From: Hymenobacter sp. YC55
GTDB taxonomy: Bacteria > Bacteroidota > Bacteroidia > Cytophagales > Hymenobacteraceae
Length of the DNA: 64,000 bases
Assembly (NCBI RefSeq): GCF_029433095.1
Contig: NZ_JARNTX010000001.1
Span: 3,038,001 to 3,102,000, forward strand
Reading direction: 5' to 3'
Part shown: piece by piece, positions 7,418 to 16,190 of the stretch
Position numbering within the stretch: the stretch's first letter is position 1
How the letters are laid out: the number at the start of each line of letters is the position of its first letter
Notes under the pieces: model-generated
Told to the model about the DNA's origin: nothing
What the model saw: only the letters and a program-made list of their open reading frames with translations
The model's database searches: none
Program-made: the position numbers and the translations under genes

Positions 7418-8338
7418 CTAGCGTACTTTTCCTCGCTTTACTAAGTAAGCATACAGAACCTTATCGAAGGGCTCCCGAATATCGACTGGCACAAAATCGA
7501 TTTTGTATTGTCCGCACCGAAGCACGAGTTCGTGCTCATACTTTTGCATGGCGGCGCGGTATTGTTCGCGCACCTGCGAAGGCTGCAGCTTTACCGTTTC
7601 GCCGGTTTCCACATCCTCGAACACATAGGGCCGATCTTGAAAAGCAAAATCGGCTTCGGTAGCACGGTCCATGATGTGGAAGAGCAGTACTTCGTGGTTC
7701 TGGTGACGCAGGTGCTGCAAGGCCGCTAGCGTAGCCGTTTGCTCCTCGGGCGCCCGGCCTAGCATGTCCGAAAACAGCACTACCAACGAGCGTTTTGGGA
7801 TTTGCTGCGCAATGGTGTGAATGACGCCCGACACATCAGTAGTGGCGCGGCGCGGCGTGGGCGGACGCTCCAGCAGCTGTTGGAGCGTGAGCAGCAACGT
7901 ATGGCGGTGGGTGCTGGTACTACGCACAGGCGTCTGCAATTCCACCCGATCGGCGAAGGTTACGAGCCCTACGGCGTCACGCTGCTTTTGGAGCATCGTG
8001 GTGATGGCCGCCGCACATAGCACCGCAAAACGCAGCTTATCGTGGCCAGGCGCCGGGTAATACATGCTTGGGCTTACGTCGAGCAATAGGTGACAGCGCA
8101 AGTTGGTTTCCTCTTCGTAGCGCTTCACAAACAGCTTATCGGTACGGGCAAACACCTTCCAGTCGAGGTGGCGCGTGCTTTCACCGGGGTTGTAGAGGCG
8201 ATGTTCGGAAAACTCAACCGAAAACCCGTGGTATGGCGACTGGTGCAGGCCCGTGATAAACCCCTCAACAAGCTGGCGGGCTAGGAATTCTAAATTTTCG
8301 AAGGAACGAACGGCGGCCAGGTCGAGCGGCTGAGACAT
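7418..8338 (-). CDS. DUF58 domain-containing protein
   Basis: A 306-residue protein of the DUF58 family with a vWA-like metal-binding fold. The family signature YNPGESTRHLDWKVFARTD is followed by KRYEEETN and a MIDAS-like DVSPSMY. In most bacteria DUF58 genes sit beside a MoxR-type AAA ATPase and Aer/Bat proteins that act as chaperone-like complexes. No such ATPase is visible in this window on either side. There is no membrane helix, unlike many DUF58 proteins. I chose the ATG at 8338 (MSQPLDLAAV); the frame extends five codons further to 8353. Confidence 0.9.
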   Translation of the reverse strand: MSQPLDLAAVRSFENLEFLARQLVEGFITGLHQSPYHGFSVEFSEHRLYNPGESTRHLDWKVFARTDKLFVKRYEEETNLRCHLLLDVSPSMYYPAPGHDKLRFAVLCAAAITTMLQKQRDAVGLVTFADRVELQTPVRSTSTHRHTLLLTLQQLLERPPTPRRATTDVSGVIHTIAQQIPKRSLVVLFSDMLGRAPEEQTATLAALQHLRHQNHEVLLFHIMDRATEADFAFQDRPYVFEDVETGETVKLQPSQVREQYRAAMQKYEHELVLRCGQYKIDFVPVDIREPFDKVLYAYLVKRGKVR

Positions 8339-8604
8339 AGGCAGAAGGTTCAAAAATCAAGTGGAGCGCAGGGCCCCCGTGGTACGGAATATTTAAAGCT
8401 ACTGCTTTGCCTTGGCAAATCCTTGATACGCGGTTTTAAGATCAAAAAGGCCCTTTTTCAGAACAACGAACTAGGTTACTTAACAAACATACCCGGAGGT
8501 GGTTCAAAAAAGCTTGCCTTTAAATTTTTATATCTGAATGGAAGCTCGTATTTTTCCGGAACACTTCAATCATCTTAGAATAACATAACTTTACAGAAGG
8601 CACT

Positions 8605-8961
8605 GTGGAAGACCGTCACGACCAAGAAGAAATCTATTCGCAACGTATTAAGGCTGGCAAACGCACGTATTTCTTCGACGTGAAAGCTACTCGCGGCCAG
8701 GATTATTATCTAACCATCACGGAAAGCAAACGCAAGCTCCGCGACGACGATACCTTCTCTTACGAGAAGCATAAAATCTTCCTCTACAAGGAAGACTTTC
8801 TGAAATTCGTTGACGCTCTGCAAGATGCCGTAGAATTTGTACGTGAAGAGCTGTTAACCCCCGAGGAAGTCGCTGAGCTCGACCGTCCGCGTCCCGCCTA
8901 TGACCACCACCACGACGGTGAAAACGGCTTCAACCCGAACCGCGCTGATGACCAGTATTAA
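8605..8961 (+). CDS. DUF3276 / PUR-alpha-like nucleic-acid-binding protein
   Basis: A 118-residue protein of the DUF3276 family, the bacterial PUR-alpha repeat proteins that bind single-stranded DNA or RNA. The PUR repeat is visible as IYSQRIKAGKRTYFFDVKAT, then DYYLTITESKRK, then HKIFLYKEDFLKFVDAL. An acidic, His-rich tail follows (DHHHDGENGF). The start is a GTG at 8605; no ATG in frame lies nearby. Upstream, TAACTTTA at about 8587-8594 resembles the -7 consensus but would leave a very short leader. The protein is probably cytosolic. It is followed by a TTCG-loop terminator. Confidence 0.92.
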   Translation: MEDRHDQEEIYSQRIKAGKRTYFFDVKATRGQDYYLTITESKRKLRDDDTFSYEKHKIFLYKEDFLKFVDALQDAVEFVREELLTPEEVAELDRPRPAYDHHHDGENGFNPNRADDQY

Positions 8962-9014
8962 CCCCTGACGCTACCGAAACACTCTTTACTCAATAATCTA
9001 TCGTTATCCTATGC

Positions 9015-9053
9015 GGCGCGCATTAACCTTCGGGTTGGTGCGCGCCATTTTTT
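9015..9053 (+). terminator. Intrinsic terminator with TTCG tetraloop
   Basis: The stem 9015-9028 pairs with 9033-9046 (14 bp including two G-T wobbles) around a TTCG loop, then ATTTTTTA. It terminates the DUF3276 gene. The rest of the 331-bp gap up to ychF holds a -7 promoter element and nothing else I could identify. Confidence 0.88.
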
Positions 9054-9225
9054 ATTTGGGGGCTGCAACTTTACTTTTAAAACACGCAAGCTTCGCTGGT
9101 AAGCGGACACCAAGTCGAGCAAGCCGGCAACTACTCTTAATTGAGTGAGTTGATACGGAATGCGCGTAAGGTGCCCTTTGCGCTCCTTGCTGGAACATGC
9201 CGCAGCAAAGCCGCTTAAAACGCCG

Positions 9226-9233
9226 TACCTTTG
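9226..9233 (+). promoter_or_regulatory. Candidate -7 box of ychF
   Basis: TACCTTTG matches TAnnTTTG exactly and lies 59 bp upstream of the ychF ATG. No good -33 TTTG at the usual 17-23 bp distance was seen. Confidence 0.5.
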
Positions 9234-9292
9234 CACCCGAATTGCGCGGCTAAACGGCAACTCACTATTTCACCACTTCACTATCTCACCTT

Positions 9293-10390
9293 ATGGGTCT
9301 CCGCTGCGGTATCGTCGGCCTGCCAAACGTCGGCAAATCCACGCTTTTCAACGCCCTTTCCAACGCTAAAGCCGAATCGGCCAACTATCCTTTCTGCACC
9401 ATCGAGCCTAACGTGGGCGTGATTACCGTGCCCGACGAGCGGCTCCAGATTCTGGAGGCGCTGGTAAACCCCAAGCGGGTGCTACCGACCATTATCGAGT
9501 TTGTAGACATTGCAGGTCTCGTGAAGGGCGCTTCCAAGGGTGAAGGCCTTGGCAATAAATTCCTGGCCAACATCCGGGAGGTAGACGCTATTATCCACGT
9601 TATCCGCTGCTTCGACGACCCTAATATTGTGCACGTAGCGGGCGGGGTTGACCCGGTTTTCGACAAAGACGTTATCGACACCGAGCTGCAAATCAAAGAC
9701 TTAGAGAGCATCGACAAGAAGCTGGCGAAGTCGGAGCGCAGTGCCAAGGGCGGCGACGCGCAGGCGAAGAAGGAAGTAGCTGCTCTGCAGCGCTTCAAAG
9801 CAGCACTTGAGGGCGGCCAAAACGCCCGGGCCCTGCAGGCTACCCCCGAAGAATTGGAAGCTGTAGCGGATTTGCAGTTGCTCACCATCAAGCCGGTTAT
9901 CTACGTGGCCAACGTGGACGAGGCCAGCATCACGAATGGCAACGCACACACGGCCGCGCTACAAGCCCACGTAGCGCAAGAAGGCGCCGAAGTGGTGCTG
10001 GTATCGGCGGCTATCGAGTCGCAGATTGCCGAAATGGAAGATCCCGAGGAAAAAGAAATGTTCTTGGCTGAATACGGCCTGAAAGAGTCGGGCTTGAACC
10101 GCCTAATTCGAGCTTCATACTCGCTGCTCAACCTGATTACGTACTTCACGGCCGGTGTGCAGGAGGTACGTGCCTGGACCATCCATAAGGGCGACAAGGC
10201 ACCAGCCGCCGCGGGCGTTATCCACTCCGACTTCGAGAAAGGCTTTATCCGCGCCGAAGTGATTAAACTGGCCGACTATCAGGAATATAAGACGGAAGTG
10301 AAGATCAAGGAAGCAGGTAAAATGGCCGTGGAAGGCAAAGACTACGTGGTGCAGGACGGCGACATCATGCACTTCCGCTTCAACGTATAA
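9293..10390 (+). CDS. ychF: Redox-regulated ATPase YchF (Obg-like)
   Basis: A 365-residue Obg-family P-loop protein, the normal YchF/OLA1 length. The Walker A motif is GLPNVGKST near the N-terminus, and the switch-II segment FVDIAGLVKGAS is intact. The G4 position reads NVDE instead of the NKxD that gives GTP specificity, as is usual for YchF, which prefers ATP. The C-terminal TGS domain (LINLITYFTAG-like segment, then AWTIHKG, ending DGDIMHFRFNV) is complete. YchF associates with ribosomes and the proteasome or ribosome-associated stress responses. It is a single gene. Confidence 0.97.
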   Translation: MGLRCGIVGLPNVGKSTLFNALSNAKAESANYPFCTIEPNVGVITVPDERLQILEALVNPKRVLPTIIEFVDIAGLVKGASKGEGLGNKFLANIREVDAIIHVIRCFDDPNIVHVAGGVDPVFDKDVIDTELQIKDLESIDKKLAKSERSAKGGDAQAKKEVAALQRFKAALEGGQNARALQATPEELEAVADLQLLTIKPVIYVANVDEASITNGNAHTAALQAHVAQEGAEVVLVSAAIESQIAEMEDPEEKEMFLAEYGLKESGLNRLIRASYSLLNLITYFTAGVQEVRAWTIHKGDKAPAAAGVIHSDFEKGFIRAEVIKLADYQEYKTEVKIKEAGKMAVEGKDYVVQDGDIMHFRFNV

Positions 10391-10420
10391 TTAGCTCAAG
10401 CTTAACGTCCTTTTGTACTT

Positions 10421-10505
10421 GTCATCCTGAGCGTGCGAAGGACCTTATTACACGTGAACAACTACCGTTTGGGCGTGGCAAGGTCCTTCGCAAGCTCAGG
10501 ATGAC
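10421..10505. repeat. Inverted-repeat element, copy A (85 bp)
   Basis: Terminal arms 10421-10446 and 10480-10505 are complementary at 25 of 26 positions; the ends read GTCATCCTGAGCGTGCGAAG inward. Related copies are at 50329-50441 and 60913-61010. It lies between ychF and the PhnA-domain gene, so it could also act as an RNA hairpin. Confidence 0.9.
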
Positions 10506-10547
10506 GGGTAAGACGCAACTTTGCGCCATCCTTAAGTCATGCTCCTC

Positions 10548-10757
10548 ATGGAAGTAAAAGACAGCAACGGCAACCAACTCGCCGAAGGCGACTCAGTGAC
10601 GCTCATCAAAGACCTGAAAGTAAAAGGGTCGTCGCTCACGCTCAAACGCGGCACGATGGTGAAGAACATCCGCCTCACCAACAGCCCCGCCGAAATCGAA
10701 GGCCGCGCTGGTGGTAGCACGATGGTACTGAAAACCGAGTTTCTGAAGAAGGCCTAA
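10548..10757 (+). CDS. PhnA (YjdM) C-terminal domain protein
   Basis: A 69-residue protein matching the C-terminal domain of PhnA/Yjd[28 protein letters not shown] and then [11 protein letters not shown]. The zinc-ribbon half of YjdM is absent, which is a known short form in Bacteroidota. The name PhnA comes from an E. coli locus and does not establish a role in phosphonate use. The start could be the ATG at 10539 (MLLMEV) or 10548 (MEVKDSNG); I chose the second because it matches the domain start. A CAACTTTG element at about 10516 could be its -7 box. A strong terminator follows. Confidence 0.85.
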   Translation: MEVKDSNGNQLAEGDSVTLIKDLKVKGSSLTLKRGTMVKNIRLTNSPAEIEGRAGGSTMVLKTEFLKKA

Positions 10758-10791
10758 CACGGCAGTTTCTTCAATAGCGTGTATATAATAT

Positions 10792-10828
10792 AAACGCTCT
10801 GGTCGTTGTTCGATCAGAGCGTTTTTTA
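10792..10828 (+). terminator. Intrinsic terminator
   Basis: The stem AACGCTCTG / CAGAGCGTT (10793-10801 with 10815-10823) is followed by TTTTTATT. It ends the PhnA-domain gene. Confidence 0.9.
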
Positions 10829-10839
10829 TTTCAATATCA

Positions 10840-11304
10840 ATGAGAGCAATATTTTGGCTTTTCACAGTAGCTACTCTGCTAGGAAGTTGCAAACGAAAGC
10901 CTGTTATAGTACAGGAGACAGGCTTTCTGGTTTTAGACAACGCTCGAAACTGTACGAGCTTTGACTACTTTATACCATGTAGTATCAACGACACACTCAC
11001 ACTTGGGAAGAATGTTCAAGCAGTAAACTCACACCTAGCACGTCATGTATCTCCAAAACAACTTGAATTCGCCCTATTGAATGCATCCTGGCCTTGCTCT
11101 GCTGATTCGTTCTACGTGAGAGGCTATCAAGCTAGACAGTATTTATCGGCTGTTGAACTCACTCTCGAGCGAGAAGATGATATGTCAGTAGACACAAGAC
11201 AAGACATAGATCCTATACACTTAGCAGGTACAATCACCGTCAACCAATTCCATCCAGGATATTATCGAATAGTGCGCGCAAAGAAGATTATTCTGGTTGA
11301 ATAA
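10840..11304 (+). CDS. Hypothetical lipoprotein
   Basis: A 154-residue protein with a type II signal peptide: MRAIFWLFTVATLLGSCKRK, with a lipobox LLGSC placing the lipidated cysteine at residue 17. The mature part has three further cysteines (NARNCTSFDYFIPCS and ASWPCSADSF) and no domain I recognise. The coding DNA is more AT-rich than the neighbours, hinting at acquisition or weak constraint. It lies just 12 bp after a terminator, so any promoter would have to overlap that hairpin; I did not find a clear one. Confidence 0.7.
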   Translation: MRAIFWLFTVATLLGSCKRKPVIVQETGFLVLDNARNCTSFDYFIPCSINDTLTLGKNVQAVNSHLARHVSPKQLEFALLNASWPCSADSFYVRGYQARQYLSAVELTLEREDDMSVDTRQDIDPIHLAGTITVNQFHPGYYRIVRAKKIILVE

Positions 11305-11322
11305 CTGGTCATAAAGAAGCGT

Positions 11323-11348
11323 AGAAGACTTGCCGTAGCAAGTCTTCT
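11323..11348. terminator. Hairpin between convergent genes
   Basis: An 11-bp perfect stem (11323-11333 with 11338-11348) with loop CGTA lies between the lipoprotein and the M48 protease gene. Confidence 0.75.
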
Positions 11349-11361
11349 GTTAGCCTTATAT

Positions 11362-12816
11362 CTACTTCCCCACCACCTTATACAACATCCCGGCAGTCAG
11401 CTTATCCGTGGTTTTCATACCGTTGAGGATAGCCATTTCTTCGTAGCGCTTGGAAGCAATGCCATTGGAGGCTAAGGCTTGAGCTAGCGTCTGGCCGGCT
11501 TTGGCGGTTTTGATGCGGACTTTCTCGGGCTGGCGGTTGAGCTTGTTGGCGTCGGTGAGGCGGCGGAAACCTTTGGCTACGCTCTGGAAGGTATCGCCGT
11601 AGCTATTAAGAGTACCGGGACCACAGAGACCCACGAGGGCGTAAAGCGTCTGGCCGTCCTGAATAACATACGATAGGCTGCTAGCCGTAATGCCTTGCTG
11701 GCCGGTCTGCTGGTCCTGCCCTACTTGGTCGCCTTGAATGGCAATGGCGGGGAAGTTGTTGATGGTGGTGCGGCTGGCTTGGGCGTTCTGTAGTTTCAAT
11801 TGCTGAGCCAAGGCCTGGGCCGTTTCGTCGAGCGACTTATTGCCAGCGGGCAGCAAAATCATAACAGCTTTGCCGTTGGGCTCGGCCATCTGAAACTGGC
11901 TGGGCGAGTTCTGCGACTTCCAGCCTTGCGGCACCGGGAACTGAAACTTGAGGTCGGGGTGATAGAACACGCTGTTTTCTACGTAACCCTCGCGCGGATT
12001 GTCGCCGTAGGGCAAGCCTTCAATCATGCGCAGGTACTGGTCGCGGTTGGTAGCCAGTTGGCGGCCGGCTTGCTGCTCGGCCTGCTGGGCCAGCCTTTTC
12101 ACGTTCTGGTAGCGGTCGGCGGAGTTAGGGTGCGATGACAGGAAAGTCGGCACTGTGGCGGCGCCGCTGCTTTGCTCAGTGCGCTGCAACGTCAGGAAGA
12201 AGTCGGCCATGGAGGCCGGGTCGTAGCCAATTTTACTGGAGTATTTCACGCCTAGCTGGTCGGATTCATTCTCGTCGTCGCGGCCGTATTTGAGCAAGCC
12301 TAAGCCCACTACCTGCGTGGCTGGTTCGGCAATGGAAGCAATTCGGCGCGAAAAAATTGAGCCTAGCAAAATGGCTCCGTTGGCGATAGTGGAGCGGGTT
12401 TGCTGCTTTCGGCCGTGACGGGCCGTAATGTGCCCGATTTCGTGCCCGAGTACACCGCTGAACTGCGCCTCGTTGTTGAAATGCGCCATAATACCCCGGG
12501 TGAAATACACGTGGCCGTCGGGGGTGGCAAAGGCGTTGATGATGGGCGAATCGACAATAGTGAAGCCCTTCACATCGGCGGGACGGTCGGAAATTCGGCC
12601 CATCTGCATGCCTTTGTTGTCGATGTAGCTCTGAAGGCTATTATTGTTGAGCAGGCCAAATTGGGCAATAACCTGCGGGTCGGGCTGGGCACCCTGCACT
12701 GGTGGCGGGGCGGGTAGAACTGCGGATTCGGTGGCAGCTAAGCGTGATCCAGCCAGTGGCAGCAGAAGCGCCAAGGTGAGGCCGGTACGCAGAACAGGAG
12801 TGAGAGTGGGTTGCAT
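11362..12816 (-). CDS. M48-family metalloprotease with C-terminal LysM-like segment
   Basis: A 484-residue secreted zinc protease of peptidase family M48. The active site HEIGH is at residues 125-129 and the third zinc ligand lies in ENESDQLG. An N-terminal signal peptide (LTLALLLPLAGS) directs it to the envelope. The protease domain ends near residue 270; a following domain looks like the BepA-associated region, and the last 50 residues (VRIKTAKAGQTLAQAL ... YKVVGK) look LysM-like, suggesting peptidoglycan contact. BepA-like proteins take part in outer-membrane quality control, which is an inference here. The ATG at 12816 gives a proper signal peptide; the frame extends to 12855. Confidence 0.9.
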   Translation of the reverse strand: MQPTLTPVLRTGLTLALLLPLAGSRLAATESAVLPAPPPVQGAQPDPQVIAQFGLLNNNSLQSYIDNKGMQMGRISDRPADVKGFTIVDSPIINAFATPDGHVYFTRGIMAHFNNEAQFSGVLGHEIGHITARHGRKQQTRSTIANGAILLGSIFSRRIASIAEPATQVVGLGLLKYGRDDENESDQLGVKYSSKIGYDPASMADFFLTLQRTEQSSGAATVPTFLSSHPNSADRYQNVKRLAQQAEQQAGRQLATNRDQYLRMIEGLPYGDNPREGYVENSVFYHPDLKFQFPVPQGWKSQNSPSQFQMAEPNGKAVMILLPAGNKSLDETAQALAQQLKLQNAQASRTTINNFPAIAIQGDQVGQDQQTGQQGITASSLSYVIQDGQTLYALVGLCGPGTLNSYGDTFQSVAKGFRRLTDANKLNRQPEKVRIKTAKAGQTLAQALASNGIASKRYEEMAILNGMKTTDKLTAGMLYKVVGK

Positions 12817-12977
12817 ATGCGGGGAGAGTAGAGCGAGAAATAGATAGGCCTGCAACGAACCTCAGCTAGGCAAAGGTTACGTGGCCCGATTGATGGCTTC
12901 CACTGTATACCCATTGTCGTGCCAGCTTATAGGGTGGTAGTGGCAACGACCTACAACGTGCTGCTTGGCGGCACCTG

Positions 12978-14318
12978 TTACGGCCGCCGGTTTACGTCTA
13001 GGGCCTGATAGCCAATCAGCAAATCGGCGCGGGTTCCGGGCGGGCGGTAGTACACGAGCAGGTCGTATTGGTTTTCCGTTTCCTGGTGGCTTCCTTCCCA
13101 GACGGCACTGTTGGGCCCTTGCGGCGTTTGGGTGGCGTAGATGTAGTTGTAGTAACCTTGCTTGAGCAGTGCCTGCCCGGTATACAGCTGCGTGTCGGGA
13201 TTATAGGTGAGTTTGAACTCGTCTTTGAACTGCCAGTCGGTGAGGGCGCCGAGCACATAAACAGGGCCAGCGGCCGGCTGCTCTGCTTTCAACTGAAACG
13301 TGACATTGAGGTAGTCGGCATTGGTGGCACCGTTGCCGTATTCGCGGCTCTCAATTACGCGCTGGCCGTTGATGTCGTCGAATTGGGAGTAGGCCTGGCC
13401 AGCGCGGGACGCATCGAGTTGAAGCAGCGCGGTGCGGGGCGAAGCGTTGGCATCAATCTGCGCCACGCCGATGCCGAGGGAACGGAACGTACGCAAATCG
13501 AAAAAGCGGAACTCACCTAAGGCCGGAAAGGCGTTTTCGAAGTTGAAATACTGGTAGTCGAGTTGACGTTCGGCGTCGCGCACGAAGGTGGGGCGCAGAC
13601 CATATTTAGCATTGTCCCACCGAAAATTCTGCCGCAGCACCACCTTTACTTCCTGCGCCGGGTTTACCAGCTGTGTATTGTAGCGGATGCCGAAGTCGAG
13701 TTGCTGCAAGGTGTAGCGCTCGGTGCCAGCCACCGGAATGCCTTGCTTCAAAGCTATCTGCACGCCGTTTTCGTAGACGAGCAGCCGCCGGCTGAGCAGC
13801 GGCGTGTTGCCGGGGCCTTGCACTACCAGCAAGTAGTTGCCAGACAGCTTCACCCGCGGCACTTGCAGGCGGTAGTGGAAGTACGGCACTTTGGTATTGA
13901 CGGAGGTGCGGTAGTTGGTAAAGAGAAACTCGTTAATTTCACTCAAGAATTGCATATCCGTCAGGTTAGACGGCTTCCAGTCCACGTCGCAGTGCACGAG
14001 CTTGGCAGTAAGGCGCTGGCTTTGCTCGCCCACTATATCAAACTCCAAGAGAATAGGCTGTTCCTGCGTGATGGGCACCACGGGCGGCGTGAAGATTTCG
14101 TTGGTGCTGCCGGAAGCTACATAGCACTGCACGGTCCGCACGTTGGGGTCGTAGGTGTAATCTTGGTAGCGCAGGGTCCGGTCGGCATAGTACTCCGGAG
14201 CGGGCTGCGCGGAACCGGCGGGCCGGCGGGCGGCATTGGGGTCGGTGATGGGCGTACCGAGCGGCACGCAGGCCGCGGCAAAAAACAGCAGGGAAACGAG
14301 GTAAGAGTAACGGGGCAT
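12978..14318 (-). CDS. Type IX secretion system plug protein (DUF5103)
   Basis: A 446-residue protein of the DUF5103 family, shown in Flavobacterium to be the Plug that closes the SprA translocon of the type IX secretion system. An N-terminal signal with a lipobox-like FFAAACVP suggests an outer-membrane lipoprotein facing the periplasm. Family hallmarks include YDPNVRTVQCYV, then LLEFDIVGEQSQRL, then CDVDWKPSNLTDMQFL and a C-terminal carbohydrate-binding-like domain with GYYNYIYATQ. The presence of a T9SS substrate immediately downstream (14508) fits. The gene is isolated and divergent from the PhoX operon, sharing a 189-bp intergenic region. Confidence 0.9.
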   Translation of the reverse strand: MPRYSYLVSLLFFAAACVPLGTPITDPNAARRPAGSAQPAPEYYADRTLRYQDYTYDPNVRTVQCYVASGSTNEIFTPPVVPITQEQPILLEFDIVGEQSQRLTAKLVHCDVDWKPSNLTDMQFLSEINEFLFTNYRTSVNTKVPYFHYRLQVPRVKLSGNYLLVVQGPGNTPLLSRRLLVYENGVQIALKQGIPVAGTERYTLQQLDFGIRYNTQLVNPAQEVKVVLRQNFRWDNAKYGLRPTFVRDAERQLDYQYFNFENAFPALGEFRFFDLRTFRSLGIGVAQIDANASPRTALLQLDASRAGQAYSQFDDINGQRVIESREYGNGATNADYLNVTFQLKAEQPAAGPVYVLGALTDWQFKDEFKLTYNPDTQLYTGQALLKQGYYNYIYATQTPQGPNSAVWEGSHQETENQYDLLVYYRPPGTRADLLIGYQALDVNRRP

Positions 14319-14507
14319 AAAGGCGAATGTAGCGCGAACTTTCAGTTTATGGCTGCCTACATGAACGAGACAAGGTAGTAACGCAGTTGCTTACTAAAGC
14401 GGCATAGTGCTCACTAATCATGTGTTCACATAGAGGTAATGTAGACGTAAACCAGACGAAATAGTACGTTTTGAAATTGCGACCTAATTCCACAGCCTAC
14501 AAATCCT

Positions 14508-16190
14508 ATGAAACAGACTCCTACCCTTCTTCTTGCTGCCTTGTTTGGCGGTGGTCAAGCACTAGCGCAAAGCACCTGCCCTACCCTGCCCAACGACTAC
14601 ATCAGCAATTTCACGTCGGTGATGCCCTCCACCCAGCCGCAGGATTTGCGCATTCCTTCGACGCACACCTTCCAGATGCTGGTGCAAGGCGGCGAGCAGT
14701 ACTCTACGTCCGCTGACGGTAACGTGAAGGAAGCTTTCGACTTCACGGGCTACGTGCCCATCGACGCCAGCAGCACCAACGGCTACTTGTCTATCAACCA
14801 CGAAGGTTCGTCGACGGCCACCTCGGGCGTGAGTATGTTGAATCTGAACTTCAATCCTGCCAGCCGGGTGTGGAAGGTAGCCGCTAAAAATCCGGTGAAC
14901 TTCGGGCCCGTAGTAGGCACCTACAACAACTGCTCGGGCGGCGTTACGCCCTGGAACACCATCATCACCTGCGAAGAAAACACGCCTACGGCCGCCGGTC
15001 AGGTTACGGATAGCAACGGTGACGGCTACTTCGACTTCGGTTGGACGGTGGAGCTTGACCCTGCTACCCACGCCGTGCGCGACCAGAATGGTGACGGCAA
15101 GCCCGATAAGCTCTGGCGCATGGGCCGGATGAAGCACGAAAACGTAGTAGTAGCTCCCGACCGCCGCACGGTGTACGAAGGAGCCGATGATGGCGCCAAT
15201 AACAGCTTCGTATACAAGTACGTAGCCAACACGCCCGGTCAGCTGACCGATGGCACGCTGTACGTACTGAAACTCGACGGCCCTATTGCCACGGCTACCA
15301 CCGGCACCTGGATTCCGGTTCCTAACAGTACGCCCGCTGAGTGCAACAACACCACGCCCGCCGCACTGGCCTTGGGCGCCACGAGCTTCAACGGCGTAGA
15401 AGACGTTGATATCAGCCCTCTCACCGGCCAAATCTATTTCACCGCCAAGGGTCCGGGCACCACGTACCGTTTCACCGACTCGGGCGCGACGGGCACTACC
15501 ATCAGCAAGTTCGAAGTATTTGTAGGCAACTCGCCAGGCGTCACCAACCGGGCTTACACCATCAACTACGGTACGGGCACTATGTCCGAAGCGTGGGGCA
15601 CTGGCAACGACAACCTCACCTTCGACTCGCAGGGCAACTTGTATATTCTGCAAGATGGTGGCCGCAACCACGTATGGTTGGTGCGCCCATGCCACACGCA
15701 GGAAAACCCAGCCGTGGAGCTGTTCGCCGTAACGCCCGCTGGCTGCGAACCAACCGGCATGACCTTGTCGCCCGACGAAAAGTTCATGTTTATATCTATC
15801 CAGTCGCCCGACCCGGCCAATACCCTCGCCACAATTGATGCCGCGGGTCAGTCGGTGGTATTCAATAAGTCGACAGCCATCGTTATTGCCCGCAAAGGCA
15901 CGTTGGGGGCTCCTTTGGCCACCAAAAGCAAGAAAGAAGTATCGAAAGCCGATGTGTATCCAAACCCAGTGGGCACGGAGCTAAGCATTCAGTTGACCAA
16001 CGCCCGGAAAGAAGCGGCTACGCTGCAAGTGTTCAACACGGTGGGCGCCCGCGTTTGGGAGCAGTCGACGGTACTGAACCAGGGCGAAAACAGCATCAAC
16101 GTGCCAGTTGGTAAGCTGCGCAGCGGGCACTACAACTTGGTTATCAAAACTGCTACTACCTCTACCACTCGTCCTTTTATCAAGCAGTGA
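14508..16190 (+). CDS. PhoX-like (DUF839) protein with T9SS sorting domain
   Basis: A 560-residue secreted protein. Residues 1-22 are a signal peptide (MKQTPTLLLAALFGGGQA). The body is a PhoX/DUF839 beta-propeller: ITCEENTPT, RMGRMKHENVVV and EGADDGANNSFVYKYV are the PhoX metal-centre segments. Two calcium-type loops, DSNGDGYFDFGW and DQNGDGKPDKLW, are also present. The last 80 residues form a T9SS type A sorting domain starting at VYPNPVGTELSIQL, so the protein is likely exported and anchored at the cell surface. Alkaline phosphatase activity is typical of PhoX but not all DUF839 proteins have it. It begins a three-gene operon with overlapping ends. Confidence 0.9.
   Translation: MKQTPTLLLAALFGGGQALAQSTCPTLPNDYISNFTSVMPSTQPQDLRIPSTHTFQMLVQGGEQYSTSADGNVKEAFDFTGYVPIDASSTNGYLSINHEGSSTATSGVSMLNLNFNPASRVWKVAAKNPVNFGPVVGTYNNCSGGVTPWNTIITCEENTPTAAGQVTDSNGDGYFDFGWTVELDPATHAVRDQNGDGKPDKLWRMGRMKHENVVVAPDRRTVYEGADDGANNSFVYKYVANTPGQLTDGTLYVLKLDGPIATATTGTWIPVPNSTPAECNNTTPAALALGATSFNGVEDVDISPLTGQIYFTAKGPGTTYRFTDSGATGTTISKFEVFVGNSPGVTNRAYTINYGTGTMSEAWGTGNDNLTFDSQGNLYILQDGGRNHVWLVRPCHTQENPAVELFAVTPAGCEPTGMTLSPDEKFMFISIQSPDPANTLATIDAAGQSVVFNKSTAIVIARKGTLGAPLATKSKKEVSKADVYPNPVGTELSIQLTNARKEAATLQVFNTVGARVWEQSTVLNQGENSINVPVGKLRSGHYNLVIKTATTSTTRPFIKQ

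Noticed and set aside
10421..10505. Inverted repeat read as an ordinary terminator of ychF
   Set aside because: The arms recur at two other positions with shared interior blocks, so a dispersed element explains it better, although it may still terminate transcription.
13563..14378. A 271-codon open frame opposite the T9SS plug gene
   Set aside because: It is a shadow of DUF5103: composition is biased to Val, Gln and His and no motif is seen.
14562..15695. A 377-codon open frame antisense to the PhoX-like gene
   Set aside because: It lies on the opposite strand of a well-supported secreted protein, has Val/Gly/Arg-biased composition of a GC-rich shadow frame and no recognisable domain.
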